Origin: Prochlorococcus sp. MIT 1300
Lineage (GTDB): Bacteria; Cyanobacteriota; Cyanobacteriia; PCC-6307; Cyanobiaceae
Reading direction: 5' to 3'
Length of the DNA: 64,000 nt
NCBI RefSeq assembly: GCF_034092375.1
Contig: NZ_CP139302.1
Span: 434,001 to 498,000, forward strand
Shown: positions 30,005 to 39,014 of the stretch, piece after piece
How the letters are laid out: each line of letters begins with the position of its first letter
Position numbering within the stretch: position 1 is the first letter of the stretch
The notes under the pieces: model-generated
What the model was told of the DNA's origin: nothing
What the model saw: the letters and a program-made list of their open reading frames with translations, nothing else
Database searches by the model: none
Program-made: the position numbers and the translations under genes

Positions 30005-30167
30005 TACGAACCTCGTTGAACGCCAGGAGCTTAAGCCGATGAGACTTGATTAATGCGATCTAGATAACCTGCGTTACCTTCGAAAGCAATAATTCAGAGC
30101 CATAGCTCACATGAATTGGAATACATGCTTTGCAGGTTGAAATTTTTCGTCGCTATAGAAAACAAGC

Positions 30168-30437
30168 TCACTTGTCTCCCTTTACTTTTGGAGACTCCCT
30201 TCTGATTGCCTTGTACTCAGAACGGATCTGATCTAACAAAGCCTCGCGTCTTTTCAATGAAAGATCCATTTCCTTTTGTTCTAGGGAAAGTCTTTCATTA
30301 CGGCTCAATTGCATCCAACTATTTATATTGCTTTTCATCACAGTTTTACTTGGCTGAACCAAACGACGTCGCAAATAAGGCGAAAAGAATAAAATAAAAA
30401 GAGTAGCTCCTAATAAAAAAGCATAAAAATTACTCAT
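30168..30437 (-). CDS. membrane-anchored coiled-coil protein, 89 aa
   Basis: Helix at residues 4-20 (FYAFLLGATLFILFFSPYLR), then a long charged helix (LSLEQKEMDLSLKRREALLD, QIRSEYKAIRRE) with heptad-like spacing. A scaffold or assembly role is plausible but unsupported. Not recognised. Confidence 0.6.
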   Translation of the reverse strand: MSNFYAFLLGATLFILFFSPYLRRRLVQPSKTVMKSNINSWMQLSRNERLSLEQKEMDLSLKRREALLDQIRSEYKAIRRESPKVKGDK

Positions 30438-30633
30438 AGGCTCAAAGAGTTACTCAAGTTAAATACCTAATCCAGACCTTAACAGCTCGACTAGCAAAGT
30501 AGCTAATAAGGCCTAAAGGCCTCATGAAAAGCAGCTATTGTCTAAAAAATTTTAACCGGGCCTGAAGGACGCCTAGAAGGCCGATGAGAAACGAAGTCAA
30601 TTGTTGAATCTTTAGTTAGAGACATATTAATTA

Positions 30634-31008
30634 CTACATGAACCTGTCCAAAAGAGGATCTACTAAAAAGAGTATAACAATACAAGACAAAATTACCCAG
30701 GCCAATAAAAATAAAATGAAGGCTTTAAACCTTTTTGCCACAGGGCTAATAGAATTTGCACCTTCCTTTAGAAGGGTGGCTTTACAGTCGGATAGTTGGA
30801 AATTGTTTAACCTAAAGTATTCAGACAAAGGTAAGCGTACTTCGGAATATTGGCTCTGCAATCTTGCTGCAAATTTCTCGGGTTGCGCAGTTTGCAATGT
30901 CGCAACAATTTCGTCAGGGTTCAACTCGTTTAGTCGCTTCTCAAGATTCGTAGTCCATCCCAAATTAAACAGATTCCCATTACGGACAAGGTAAACATAG
31001 CCAATCAT
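30634..31008 (-). CDS. GIY-YIG/MUG113-type domain protein with C-terminal membrane helix
   Basis: The start at ATG 31,008 is chosen because the domain begins there (MIGYVYLVRNGNLFNLGWTT); a TTG start 19 codons upstream is possible. The first 70 residues follow the MUG113/T5orf172 branch of the GIY-YIG nuclease fold: GYVYL...NLGWT.NLEKRL..L, then SEVRLPLSEYFRL. The second motif (YIG) reads NLG. The C-terminal 25 residues form a membrane helix (FILFLLAWVILSCIVILFLV). A membrane-tethered GIY-YIG protein is unusual. Nuclease activity is doubtful without a visible catalytic Arg/Glu set. Confidence 0.7.
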   Translation of the reverse strand: MIGYVYLVRNGNLFNLGWTTNLEKRLNELNPDEIVATLQTAQPEKFAARLQSQYSEVRLPLSEYFRLNNFQLSDCKATLLKEGANSISPVAKRFKAFILFLLAWVILSCIVILFLVDPLLDRFM

Positions 31009-31096
31009 GGATAAAAAAGTCTTGGAGTTTGGCTGAAGGCTCTTGCCACTTAAAATCTTAGCCAAGAGGAAACTTTTTAAAAGTTATCAAATCATT

Positions 31097-31216
31097 TTAC
31101 TGAATTGTTATTAAAAATAAAACCAATAAAAGAACTAATAGGGTATTAAATGAAGCCAGAACAATTGCTGCGAGTCTTTTGCTTGATGCAGAAACTCCAT
31201 TCTGCTCATTTATCAT
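31097..31216 (-). CDS. tiny membrane protein, 39 aa
   Basis: A polar start (MINEQNGVSASSKRLAA) precedes one long helix (IVLASFNTLLVLLLVLFLIT). It is clean and free of charges in the membrane part. It lies upstream of the GIY-YIG gene on the same strand. Not recognised. Confidence 0.5.
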   Translation of the reverse strand: MINEQNGVSASSKRLAAIVLASFNTLLVLLLVLFLITIQ

Positions 31217-31265
31217 GCTAAGTATAAGAAGATACTAGAAAGCCCTGCCTGAATCTAAAGACAGG

Positions 31266-31487
31266 CTACCAAAAGTCTGAAGCAAAGCTGTTGGACACAT
31301 TATTTGGAGTAGCTGAACAGTCAGGGTAAAAATGTCCTGAAGTTGACCAAAGCTGCCTACTATTAGCAGCCCTCAAAATGGCCTTGTACTGCTTGTCAGA
31401 CCTTGAATGCGAAGAGACATCTCGCTGAGGGATTGGTCTAGCACGACGCAAAATTTGCAACATCATGCTTTCTCGGAAACTACGCAA
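31266..31487 (-). CDS. uncertain basic small protein, up to 73 aa
   Basis: An Arg/Ser-rich frame (LRRARPIPQRDVSSHSRSDK and YKAILRAANSRQLWSTSGHF) with two possible starts. No membrane part or family. It may be spurious. Confidence 0.3.
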   Translation of the reverse strand: MRSFRESMMLQILRRARPIPQRDVSSHSRSDKQYKAILRAANSRQLWSTSGHFYPDCSATPNNVSNSFASDFW

Positions 31488-31652
31488 ATGAAACCGCGAA
31501 ATAACCCAACAAGCGATAGTGAGTATTACCTAACAACCTGTGATCTACCAAAAGACCAATTCATACAGCCATCTGCTGGGCCAGAAGACTAAGCCTCACC
31601 AAAAATATTCAGTTGTAATGCGTAATGCGCTATAAAGGCCCCCACGTAAGCC

Positions 31653-31952
31653 ATGGCTATGGATTCAGCTAGTAGTTCGTCAAAACCTTCTATAAAAGAA
31701 CAACTAAAACAGCTTCTTGATGAAAAGTGGGAAAGCTTAAACCAATCTCAAAAGAAGTTCGCCAAAAAGGTTTGGGGGATAATTACATACAAATGGCGTT
31801 GGCAAATCGCAATGAACATTCCATATCTCGCGATTTTTATCTTGGACAAAACAATCCCTTCAGTTCATAAATTTGACGTAGAGCTTTTAAGCTATATCAC
31901 CGCAAAGTTACCTATTCCAGCATTTATATCTTCCTGGATAGGTCTAAATTAA
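31653..31952 (+). CDS. conserved picocyanobacterial protein with membrane-facing C-terminus, 99 aa
   Basis: A Ser-rich start, then a charged helix (IKEQLKQLLDEKWESLNQSQ), then FAKKVWGIITYKWRWQIAMN, IPYLAIFILDKTIP, and a C-terminal hydrophobic stretch (LPIPAFISSWIGLN). The aromatic TYKWRWQ segment and PYLAIF.LDK are familiar from a picocyanobacterial family without a name. It is the last sizeable gene of the island. Confidence 0.65.
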   Translation: MAMDSASSSSKPSIKEQLKQLLDEKWESLNQSQKKFAKKVWGIITYKWRWQIAMNIPYLAIFILDKTIPSVHKFDVELLSYITAKLPIPAFISSWIGLN

Positions 31953-32021
31953 AAAGAAGTCAAGAATACCATTTCAAATTTAGGTTATTCACCTGATTAG
32001 TTTTATTTCAACAAAGTTAAT

Positions 32022-32147
32022 TTAGGCTAAGGGCCAAGGGAACTGGATCCCAAGCCTATCAATCAACCACAAGCCAAAAGCGACCTTAAATCCTGTAGCC
32101 AATAAGCCCCACCCAAGAAGCTGCTTCTTCGACAATCCAAAAAACAT
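32022..32147 (-). CDS. tiny membrane protein, 41 aa
   Basis: The product MFFGLSKKQLLGWGLLATGF then KVAFGLWLIDRLGIQFPWPL has one helix flanked by basic and aromatic residues. Convergent with 31,653-31,952. Not recognised. Confidence 0.5.
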   Translation of the reverse strand: MFFGLSKKQLLGWGLLATGFKVAFGLWLIDRLGIQFPWPLA

Positions 32148-32262
32148 CTAAAAAATTCAAAGGGCCTTTAAAGACAGCTTAATAAATAAATCTTTTTAGA
32201 TGGGGTCAAAAGAACAAACCTCAAAGAAATTAAAGGTTAAGAAGTTTGCCTCTAGTTTTAAA

Positions 32263-32334
32263 TGGGTCGCCTGAGATTCGAACTCAGGACCAGCCGGTTA
32301 AAAGCCGGATGCTCTACCGCTGAGCTAGCGACCC
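32263..32334 (-). tRNA. tRNA-Lys (TTT anticodon)
   Basis: A complete 72-nt cloverleaf on the minus strand: acceptor GGGTCGC/GCGACCC with discriminator A, D arm GCTCAGCGGTAGAGC, anticodon stem-loop TCCGG-CTTTTAA-CCGGC with TTT at 34-36, T arm CTGAG-TTCGAAT-CTCAG. It marks the right edge of the island. I found no partial copy of it in the window. Confidence 0.97.
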
Positions 32335-32525
32335 TTCAAATGAGTGCCCTTAAAGCACCGATGGAAATTATCACGCTGAGTGTCCCCGCGTATCGATGTG
32401 TGTTGCCGCTTGCATCCCCGTCCAGCCTGAATCTTGGGGCAAATTGAACCTCATCTAAATAGTGACAATTAGAACACCTAGAAACCAGAGTCACATTTAG
32501 ACCCGATTAAAGCGTAAAATCCGCG

Positions 32526-32666
32526 GTGAAATTCACGTCCCTGACCATGATCGTCTTTGTAGCTCTGCCAATCGTTGCTGCTTTGGCCTGGGTCGTCTTC
32601 AATATTCAACAGCCTGCCAGAGAGCAATGGTCAAGGCAATTCGGAGACGACAACAAGCCTTTCTAA
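32526..32666 (+). CDS. psbY: PsbY-like photosystem II small subunit candidate
   Basis: The 46-aa product starts at GTG 32,526. The segment [20 protein letters not shown] then PAREQ aligns by eye with the cyanobacterial PsbY pattern VxxxPxxxAxxWxxxNIxxxAxxQ: one helix with the central Pro, the Trp and the NI. PsbY is a peripheral single-helix subunit near cytochrome b559 in the thylakoid membrane. The polar tail FGDDNKPF is longer than in freshwater forms. It is the first core gene right of the island, 46 bases before trmFO. Confidence 0.6.
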   Translation: MKFTSLTMIVFVALPIVAALAWVVFNIQQPAREQWSRQFGDDNKPF

Positions 32667-32712
32667 GAGTTTGACCTCTTAGAAAAGTGCATTCAGGTGA
32701 CACCCTGAAACC

Positions 32713-34086
32713 TTGAATCCTTCAAAATCAGTAGTCGTAATTGGTGCCGGCCTAGCCGGTACTGAGGCCGCTTGGCAAATTGCAATGGCGGGGGTAAAGG
32801 TAACTCTGATTGAGATGAGGCCAAACCATAGAACCCCTGCACACCACACAAATGAATTCGCTGAGCTTGTATGCAGTAATAGCTTTGGAGCCATTAATAG
32901 CGATAGGGCTTCAGGGCTTTTAAAACAAGAATTACGTGAACTTGATTCACTCGTAATCAAAACAGCAGGGATTCATTCCGTTCCTGCAGGTGGGGCTTTA
33001 GCTGTAGACAGATCGAACTTTAGTTCTAAGTTGACAGAAATAGTTAGTTCCCACCCATTAATTTCTGTTGAAAGGAAAGAGCAAAAGGAGTTGCCAAATC
33101 CCCAACAGATCACAGTTCTGGCAACAGGACCTTTAACAAGTGAATTACTTGCTAATGATCTTCGGAAATTTACAGGTCTTGAGGAATGTCATTTTTTTGA
33201 TGCAGCAAGTCCAATCATAGAAGGCGAAAGTATAGATTTCTCGAAGGCCTTCTCTGGTAGTCGTTATGACAAGGGGACACCAGATTACTTAAATTGTCCG
33301 TTAAATAAGTTGCAATATCAAGCATTTCGAAATGCACTTCTAAATTCTGATCAAGCTGAATTAAAAGACTTTGACAAAAAAAATGCAAACTTCTTCGAAG
33401 GCTGTTTACCAATAGAAGAGTTGGCAAGGCGTGGAGAAGATACTATGAGATTTGGCCCCTTAAAACCCATAGGTCTTTGGGACCCAAGGTGGGGCGATTT
33501 AAATGACCGAAATGTTCGTAAGGAAAAACGTGCTTATGCAGTTGTTCAATTACGAAAAGAAGATATCTCAGGAAGGCTTTGGAATCTTGTTGGGTTTCAA
33601 ACAAATCTGAAGTGGAGCGAGCAAAAACGAATCTTTAGAATGATTCCAGGGCTTCAGAACGCAGAGTTTGTACGTCTAGGAGTAATGCATCGCAATACCT
33701 TTTTGGAGTCTCCACAATTATTAAAACCCACCTTGCAATTCAAAAGAAGGCCCTACCTTCTTAGTGCTGGACAAATTACTGGAACGGAAGGATATGCAGC
33801 AGCAGTCGCTGGTGGATGGCTAGCTGGGACAAATGCGGCCAGACTTGCAAAAGGCGAAAATCCAATTGACCTCCCCCCAACAACAATGATCGGTGCATTA
33901 ACCCATTTCATTAGTGGTATGAACACCACCTCCAAAAGGTCAGGGGAGTTCCAGCCAATGCCAGCCAACTTTGGCCTATTACCTGCCCTCAGTAAGCAAA
34001 TCAAAGATAAAAAAACCCGCTACGAAGCTTACAGAGATCGAGCGCTCAAAGACCTTGAAAAAATATCCCAAAACCTATCATCTTAG
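32713..34086 (+). CDS. trmFO: methylenetetrahydrofolate-tRNA (uracil-5-)-methyltransferase
   Basis: The 457-aa product starts at TTG 32,713. [14 protein letters not shown] (residues 12-25) is the FAD-binding GxGxxG-type motif. [28 protein letters not shown] and the C-terminal [16 protein letters not shown] and [13 protein letters not shown] blocks are the family's hallmarks. It makes ribothymidine at position 54 of tRNAs using methylene-THF. Full length, single gene with its own unit. Confidence 0.96.
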   Translation: MNPSKSVVVIGAGLAGTEAAWQIAMAGVKVTLIEMRPNHRTPAHHTNEFAELVCSNSFGAINSDRASGLLKQELRELDSLVIKTAGIHSVPAGGALAVDRSNFSSKLTEIVSSHPLISVERKEQKELPNPQQITVLATGPLTSELLANDLRKFTGLEECHFFDAASPIIEGESIDFSKAFSGSRYDKGTPDYLNCPLNKLQYQAFRNALLNSDQAELKDFDKKNANFFEGCLPIEELARRGEDTMRFGPLKPIGLWDPRWGDLNDRNVRKEKRAYAVVQLRKEDISGRLWNLVGFQTNLKWSEQKRIFRMIPGLQNAEFVRLGVMHRNTFLESPQLLKPTLQFKRRPYLLSAGQITGTEGYAAAVAGGWLAGTNAARLAKGENPIDLPPTTMIGALTHFISGMNTTSKRSGEFQPMPANFGLLPALSKQIKDKKTRYEAYRDRALKDLEKISQNLSS

Positions 34087-34222
34087 TAATGAGACCAATA
34101 ACTCAGAAAGAATAAATTCAAGATGCAGACTATTAAAACAATCCGGGTTCAACCCTGTTAACAATCACCTATAAAGTATAGAGCTCAAACAATCTTCTAA
34201 ATCTTAACTAGAATCGTTCAAC

Positions 34223-35785
34223 ATGAATGCAATCAAGAATCAACAGGCAGATTCAAACACATGGGATGCAATTGTAATTGGATCTGGAATAGGCGGACTG
34301 GTTACAGCTTCTCAACTTGCCTCAAAAGGGGCAAAGGTACTTGTTCTGGAGAAATACACAATCCCTGGAGGAAGCGGAGGAGCATTTCAAAGGAAGGGAT
34401 ATACCTTTGATGTTGGCGCATCAATGATTTTCGGTTTTGGGGAAAAGGGATATACCAACCTTCTCACTAGAGCTCTAGCTGATGTCAATGAAAATTGTGA
34501 GACATTTCCTGACTCAGCCCAACTCGCATACCACCTACCTAACAATTTGGAGATTGTTGTTGATCGTGATTACAACAGTTTTATTGAATCATTGATAAGA
34601 CGTTTCCCTCATGAATCTTCTGGGATTAAAAAGTTTTACGGAGTTTGCTGGCAAGTTTTCAACTGCTTAGATTCAATGCCATTACTTTCAATAGAAGAGC
34701 CTTTATATCTAGCAAAGGTTTTCTTCAAATCTCCCTTAGCTTGTCTCGGATTGGCCAGATGGCTGCCAGTAAATGCTGGTAAAGTCGCTAGACAATATAT
34801 AAAAGATCCAGAGCTCCTTAAGTTCATTGATATTGAGTGTTTTTGTTGGTCTGTAATGCCTGCTAATGAAACACCAATGATTAATGCAGGCATGGTTTTC
34901 TCAGATAGACATGCTGGTGGAATAAATTATCCCAAAGGAGGTGTAGGAGTAATTGCCCAAAAACTAGTTACTGGCCTAGAAAATCATGGTGGACAAATTA
35001 GATATAAATCAAGAGTCAAAAATATTCTTTTAAAAGGTAAATGTGCAATCGGGATTGAACTTGCGAACGGTGAAAAAATTTATTCAAAGAAAGTAATTTC
35101 AAATGCCACACGTTGGGACACATTTGGAGGGGAAGGGGCTAAACATGCTCTTGTAGATATAAAAGATACGCCATCATCCGAGCACAAATGGAGGCGAAGG
35201 TATAAGCCTTCACCATCGTTCCTTTCACTTCATTTAGGAGTTGAAAATTCAATCATTCCCAAAGGATCCCACTGTCATCATTTAATATTGGACAGTTGGG
35301 ATAAAATGAATGCAGAACAAGGAGTTACTTTTATATCAATTCCGACAATCCTAGACTCAGGCCTAGCTCCTGAAGGAAAAGGAATAGTACATGCTTTTAC
35401 CCCTTCTTCAATAAAAGATTGGGAGAATCTAAGTCCTAAAGAGTATTCCGATAAAAAGACAAGAGACGCTGATCGTCTTATAAAAAAAATTGAAAACATC
35501 TTCCCAGGTCTAAAAAGCTCTATCTGTCATAAAGAAATAGGAACCCCTCGGACTCATAGGCGTTTCTTAGGCCGTTTTCAGGGCAGTTATGGTCCAATAC
35601 CCTCTTTACCCCTCCCGGGATTGCTCCCTATGCCTTTTAACTCAACTGGTATTCAAAATCTCTTTTGCGTTGGTGACTCATGCTTCCCTGGGCAGGGACT
35701 TAACGCAGTTGCGTTCAGTGGATTTGCTTGTGCCCATCTAATTGGTGCTGACCTTGGGATTAATCCTTGGGAGCTCCCTAGCTAA
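34223..35785 (+). CDS. crtH: carotenoid isomerase (CrtH-like FAD oxidoreductase)
   Basis: The product has 520 aa. AIVIGSGIGGLVTASQLASK (about residues 16-35) is the dinucleotide-binding motif. GGSGGAFQRKGYTFDVGASM is the phytoene-desaturase/isomerase signature. The C-terminal GDSCFPGQGLNAVAFSGFAC closes the FAD site. The length and the DVGASMIFGFG segment favour CRTISO/CrtH, which isomerises poly-cis lycopene precursors to all-trans. A related bacterial phytoene-dehydrogenase family member is the alternative. Confidence 0.85.
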   Translation: MNAIKNQQADSNTWDAIVIGSGIGGLVTASQLASKGAKVLVLEKYTIPGGSGGAFQRKGYTFDVGASMIFGFGEKGYTNLLTRALADVNENCETFPDSAQLAYHLPNNLEIVVDRDYNSFIESLIRRFPHESSGIKKFYGVCWQVFNCLDSMPLLSIEEPLYLAKVFFKSPLACLGLARWLPVNAGKVARQYIKDPELLKFIDIECFCWSVMPANETPMINAGMVFSDRHAGGINYPKGGVGVIAQKLVTGLENHGGQIRYKSRVKNILLKGKCAIGIELANGEKIYSKKVISNATRWDTFGGEGAKHALVDIKDTPSSEHKWRRRYKPSPSFLSLHLGVENSIIPKGSHCHHLILDSWDKMNAEQGVTFISIPTILDSGLAPEGKGIVHAFTPSSIKDWENLSPKEYSDKKTRDADRLIKKIENIFPGLKSSICHKEIGTPRTHRRFLGRFQGSYGPIPSLPLPGLLPMPFNSTGIQNLFCVGDSCFPGQGLNAVAFSGFACAHLIGADLGINPWELPS

Positions 35786-35827
35786 ACCTATCGATAACAG
35801 AAAACTTATTTTTAAGGAGAGATTTTT

Positions 35828-36592
35828 CTATTCAGGCAATGTGTCCAGGCTAAACCTATAACCTTGCTGCCGAACAGTTGTAATACCTCCACCTTCTCCA
35901 AGTCCAGCCTGCTCAAGCTTCCTCCTGAGAGTTAGTACTTGAGTGTCAACAGAACGAGGTCCCCCGCTAAATGGGGGCCATGCCATCCGGAGAAGTTCTT
36001 GACGACTACGAACCATGCCTGGTGGCATCAAAAGGGCACAAAGGAGAGCAAATTCCCTCGGGCTCAATTCAACTGGTTTCTCTCTTAGGGTCACCTGTCT
36101 AAGAAGGAGATGTACCTCCAAGGGACCAACTGCAACTCTCTCTTGCAAACCACTGCGCCCTCTCTTTAAAAGAGTTCTACAACGTGCGGCCAATTCCTCT
36201 AATCCGAAAGGTTTTCGCAACACATCATCAGCACCCTCATCAAAAAGCCCAACCACTGGCTCAACACCAGCACGGGCAGTAAGGACTATCACAGGGCACC
36301 CCAAATGTTGGGCCAGACGAAGAGCAGAGCTCTTTTCAAGCAGTTCTGAACTAACTAGCAGATCTGGGGTTTGTTCTCTACAAAGATCTATTGCTGCTGC
36401 TGCTGAATCGACTGCAGCAGTTAGATGCCCATCCTGTCTCAACCGTTGAACTAAAACGGTCCTAAGTGTCGGATGTGGCTCTACTACGAGGACCTTTGCA
36501 AGATTCTGAGTAGAAGCTTGCATAGTAGAAGAACCAGAAGATGGCACCGAATTATGGGCTGACGAAAGAACGTCTTGAGGAATAGAGGTCAC
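35828..36592 (-). CDS. OmpR-family response regulator with atypical receiver
   Basis: The product has 254 aa. The receiver (about residues 32-142) starts KVLVVEPHPTLRTVLVQRLR, where DD usually stands before the P. The phospho-acceptor site normally reads DLVxLD, but here is PDLLVSSELLEKS, so the Asp is absent. The conserved KPFGLEELAAR is present. The C-terminal winged helix (LSPREFALLCALLM, GGPRSVDTQVLTLRRKLEQA, TTVRQQGYRF) is a normal DNA-binding domain. I infer phosphorylation-independent action or a different signal. A Ser/Gln-rich N-terminal extension of about 30 aa precedes the receiver. Confidence 0.85.
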   Translation of the reverse strand: MTSIPQDVLSSAHNSVPSSGSSTMQASTQNLAKVLVVEPHPTLRTVLVQRLRQDGHLTAAVDSAAAAIDLCREQTPDLLVSSELLEKSSALRLAQHLGCPVIVLTARAGVEPVVGLFDEGADDVLRKPFGLEELAARCRTLLKRGRSGLQERVAVGPLEVHLLLRQVTLREKPVELSPREFALLCALLMPPGMVRSRQELLRMAWPPFSGGPRSVDTQVLTLRRKLEQAGLGEGGGITTVRQQGYRFSLDTLPE

Positions 36593-36669
36593 TTTCTAGA
36601 ACAGAACCCCGGGTACGCTAAGACAATTCAATGCCAGACTGGTGAAAGAAGTCGGCTTACGGGGAGACC

Positions 36670-36942
36670 ATGACATCACTTGAAAGCCCTCAAACTATTC
36701 GACACTTCCAATCTCTTTGCGATTCTTGCCAAGAGCTTACTAGCCGATATCACAACCCATCAGAATTAAGACTCTATGCAGATGGTTATTTACATGCCCT
36801 TCGATGTTGTGGGCAGTTAGATCAAAAAGAACTTCTAAAGCTCGAAAGGCTTATGGAAAGATGGATATTGGATCCATCTAGTTTTATAGGACCTGATGGG
36901 GACTTAAGCAGCCTGTTTATAAAAAAAGAAATTGGGTTATAA
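36670..36942 (+). CDS. conserved cyanobacterial protein (DUF6761-like), 90 aa
   Basis: Helical protein: FQSLCDSCQELTSRYHNPSE, LRLYADGYLHALRCC, LDQKELLKLERLMERWILDP, SSFIGPDGD. Found throughout cyanobacteria; the assignment to DUF6761 is from memory. Divergent from the response regulator, with a 77-base shared promoter region. Function unknown. Confidence 0.65.
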   Translation: MTSLESPQTIRHFQSLCDSCQELTSRYHNPSELRLYADGYLHALRCCGQLDQKELLKLERLMERWILDPSSFIGPDGDLSSLFIKKEIGL

Positions 36943-36978
36943 ACTTAATCAAGAGATGGATTAAATGAACTTTTAAAT

Positions 36979-37302
36979 CTAAGAAGCAAGTGCTATTTCC
37001 AATTTCTCTCGAAGCTCTCCTGAATTGTACATTTCTATAAGTATATCTGATCCACCGATAAACTCTCCTTTAACATAGACCTGAGGAATCGTTGGCCAAT
37101 TTGAATATTCCTTTATTCCTTCACGAATTTCCATATCAGCAAGAACATCAAATGTTTCAAAAGTAATCCCTAGCGAATTTAAAATCTGAACAACATTATT
37201 AGAGAATCCACATTGAGGCATTATCTTTGTTCCCTTCATAAAAACCACAATTGGACTAGCCTGAATAAGGCTCTCAATTCGCTTCTTGGTGTTTGAGTCC
37301 AT
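36979..37302 (-). CDS. grxD: monothiol glutaredoxin (Grx4 family)
   Basis: The 107-aa product has MKGTKIMPQCGFSNNVVQIL with the CGFS active site near residue 31, then NWPTIPQVYVKGEFIGGSDI with the cis-Pro and the GG-D glutathione site. CGFS glutaredoxins carry [2Fe-2S] clusters and work with BolA in iron-sulfur and iron regulation. The bolA gene is immediately upstream (20 bases), so the pair is an operon. Confidence 0.96.
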   Translation of the reverse strand: MDSNTKKRIESLIQASPIVVFMKGTKIMPQCGFSNNVVQILNSLGITFETFDVLADMEIREGIKEYSNWPTIPQVYVKGEFIGGSDILIEMYNSGELREKLEIALAS

Positions 37303-37321
37303 AATTAAAATAGCAATTGGT

Positions 37322-37555
37322 TTAATTAGGGGTTGAGGTGTTTAAAGCTAAAGCATGAATTGCCTCACTGGCCAACTCATCACGCAAAGCGCTATAAACT
37401 AATTGATGTTGACGTACAAGAGAAAGTCCAGCAAATGACTCAGAAATAACATTTACCTGTAAGTGGTCACCTCCTCCATTTAGATCTTCAACTGAAACTT
37501 TTGCATCTGGTAAAACACGCCGGATAGCTGTGCTTACTTCGTTTGCTTGAACCAT
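37322..37555 (-). CDS. bolA: BolA family protein
   Basis: The 77-aa product shows the family order: [51 protein letters not shown], then the IHALALNT end. It is a co-ligand with CGFS glutaredoxin of a [2Fe-2S] cluster; grxD lies directly downstream. Length normal. Confidence 0.95.
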   Translation of the reverse strand: MVQANEVSTAIRRVLPDAKVSVEDLNGGGDHLQVNVISESFAGLSLVRQHQLVYSALRDELASEAIHALALNTSTPN

Positions 37556-37618
37556 GAGTGACTAAAAAAAGATGGAAAACCTAGTCATTGCTATAAAGCA
37601 ATTTTAATCAAAGGATAC

Positions 37619-38140
37619 TCAATTAGCCGCGGAATATGGAGTCTCTACAAAACCTAATTCCAAAAGCCTCTGATATGCCTTTTGCCCCTCTGGCTTAACA
37701 GGAGTCATTAATCGGACAACCTCCACTAGTACAGGTACAGCAATTTCCGGCTGATCCATTCGACGGAAAAGTGCAGCGAGGCGAAGGTTTGTATTTGCTA
37801 ACAATCTCATGGCTTCTCGTCCTTTCTGATCCATTTCTCGAGGGATCCGCGCATCTAAACCACGAAAAGATCCACTGATGTCTCTGTAAAACGAAAGCAA
37901 TTGCTTGGAAGCATTTCTAGATTTGTCGTAATACCGACGAGCTTCTTCCAAATCTCCTCTTGCAGATGCAGCATCACCTTTCTTAAGGAGACTATTAACT
38001 GCAGAAACATTGAAGCCATTGACTTCCTCTGCCAAGACCCTCGTAGCAGTTGTCGAAGATTTCTCCTCTGGTGAACAACCTGAGAAAAGAGCCAAGCCTG
38101 CCAAAAGTGCCAAGGCCGTCATCGGTAGGCGACAACGCAT
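37619..38140 (-). CDS. lipoprotein with TPR-like helices
   Basis: The 173-aa product has a signal peptide with lipobox LFSGCS (Cys near residue 22). Residues 45-100 look like tetratricopeptide helices (LLKKGDAASARGDLEEARRY, YDKSRNASKQLLSF). It is therefore anchored to a membrane and exposed to the periplasm or lumen. I do not recognise a specific name. It lies between bolA and plsC on the same strand. Confidence 0.75.
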   Translation of the reverse strand: MRCRLPMTALALLAGLALFSGCSPEEKSSTTATRVLAEEVNGFNVSAVNSLLKKGDAASARGDLEEARRYYDKSRNASKQLLSFYRDISGSFRGLDARIPREMDQKGREAMRLLANTNLRLAALFRRMDQPEIAVPVLVEVVRLMTPVKPEGQKAYQRLLELGFVETPYSAAN

Positions 38141-38168
38141 CGATTTGATTTGTATTTACAAAACAACT

Positions 38169-38867
38169 TTAGAGTGAATTAGAAAGTCGACCAACTGCGC
38201 TAAGGGCAGCTTGTTCAGCTGCATGCATACTCAAAGCCAACTTGTCATTAAAGTTGTTTGCAGCATTTCTACCGGTGCTAGAAACCATTAATGGCTCTTC
38301 GAAACAAATTGCGGCACGTCCAAAAGGCTTAGGAACTGCTTCGCTATATCCAATCCCAACTGGCACTACTTGAACATCAACACCCTTTCCATGAGCCAAC
38401 TGTGCTAAACGAGCAAGCCCCTGTTTAAGCCGAATAGCCTTACCAGTTCGATTAATTTTGCCTTCAGGGAAAACCACAAGTTGCTGACCATCAACCATTA
38501 AATCAATGGCATATCTCAATGTGGCTAAGGAAGGCCGAGCCTGATCTACAGGGAAGCATCCAAGCCTATGAAGGAACCAACCTTGAATACCTTTCATCTC
38601 AGTTCTAGTGACCATGAACCTACAGTCCCTTCCTGTGACCCTTCTTCCAGCAGCCATTGGCAACATAAGTCCATCCCATCTAGCTCGATGAGTTGGAGCA
38701 AGCAGAACAGGCCCTGCAGATGGCAAATGTTCCTTTCCTAGAACAAGTCTTTGCCTAAAGAAATTACGCAAAACCAAATCCTGCGTAGTCACCATGGCAA
38801 GTGGGCTCCAAAAGGGATCCACCCCAAGACATAAATTTGTTTCTCGGGTCTTTAAATCCCGGGACAC
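38169..38867 (-). CDS. plsC: 1-acyl-sn-glycerol-3-phosphate acyltransferase-like (PlsC)
   Basis: The 232-aa product contains APTHRARWDGLML (the HxxxxD acyltransferase motif varies as HRARWD) and FPEGKINRTGKAIRLKQGLA (the FPEG motif that binds glycerol-3-phosphate). RLGCFPVDQARPS lies between. The true start may be the internal ATG giving MVTTQDLVLRN. It makes phosphatidic acid in the membrane lipid pathway. Confidence 0.9.
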   Translation of the reverse strand: MSRDLKTRETNLCLGVDPFWSPLAMVTTQDLVLRNFFRQRLVLGKEHLPSAGPVLLAPTHRARWDGLMLPMAAGRRVTGRDCRFMVTRTEMKGIQGWFLHRLGCFPVDQARPSLATLRYAIDLMVDGQQLVVFPEGKINRTGKAIRLKQGLARLAQLAHGKGVDVQVVPVGIGYSEAVPKPFGRAAICFEEPLMVSSTGRNAANNFNDKLALSMHAAEQAALSAVGRLSNSL

Positions 38868-39014
38868 ATTTTAAAAGCGATCCAATCCAACAAACTTAAC
38901 GTCGATATATAGGCTTCACTCCACTTGAAAGGGCAGTTGAGTTAGCGGCCAAGTACAAAAAAACACTTACCAAGCGAAAGTTCTCAATAGAATCCAGATC
39001 AGAGACAAAACCTT

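Noticed and set aside
32263-32334. tRNA-Lys as a second integration site
   Set aside because: It borders the island, but I found no partial copy of it in the window.
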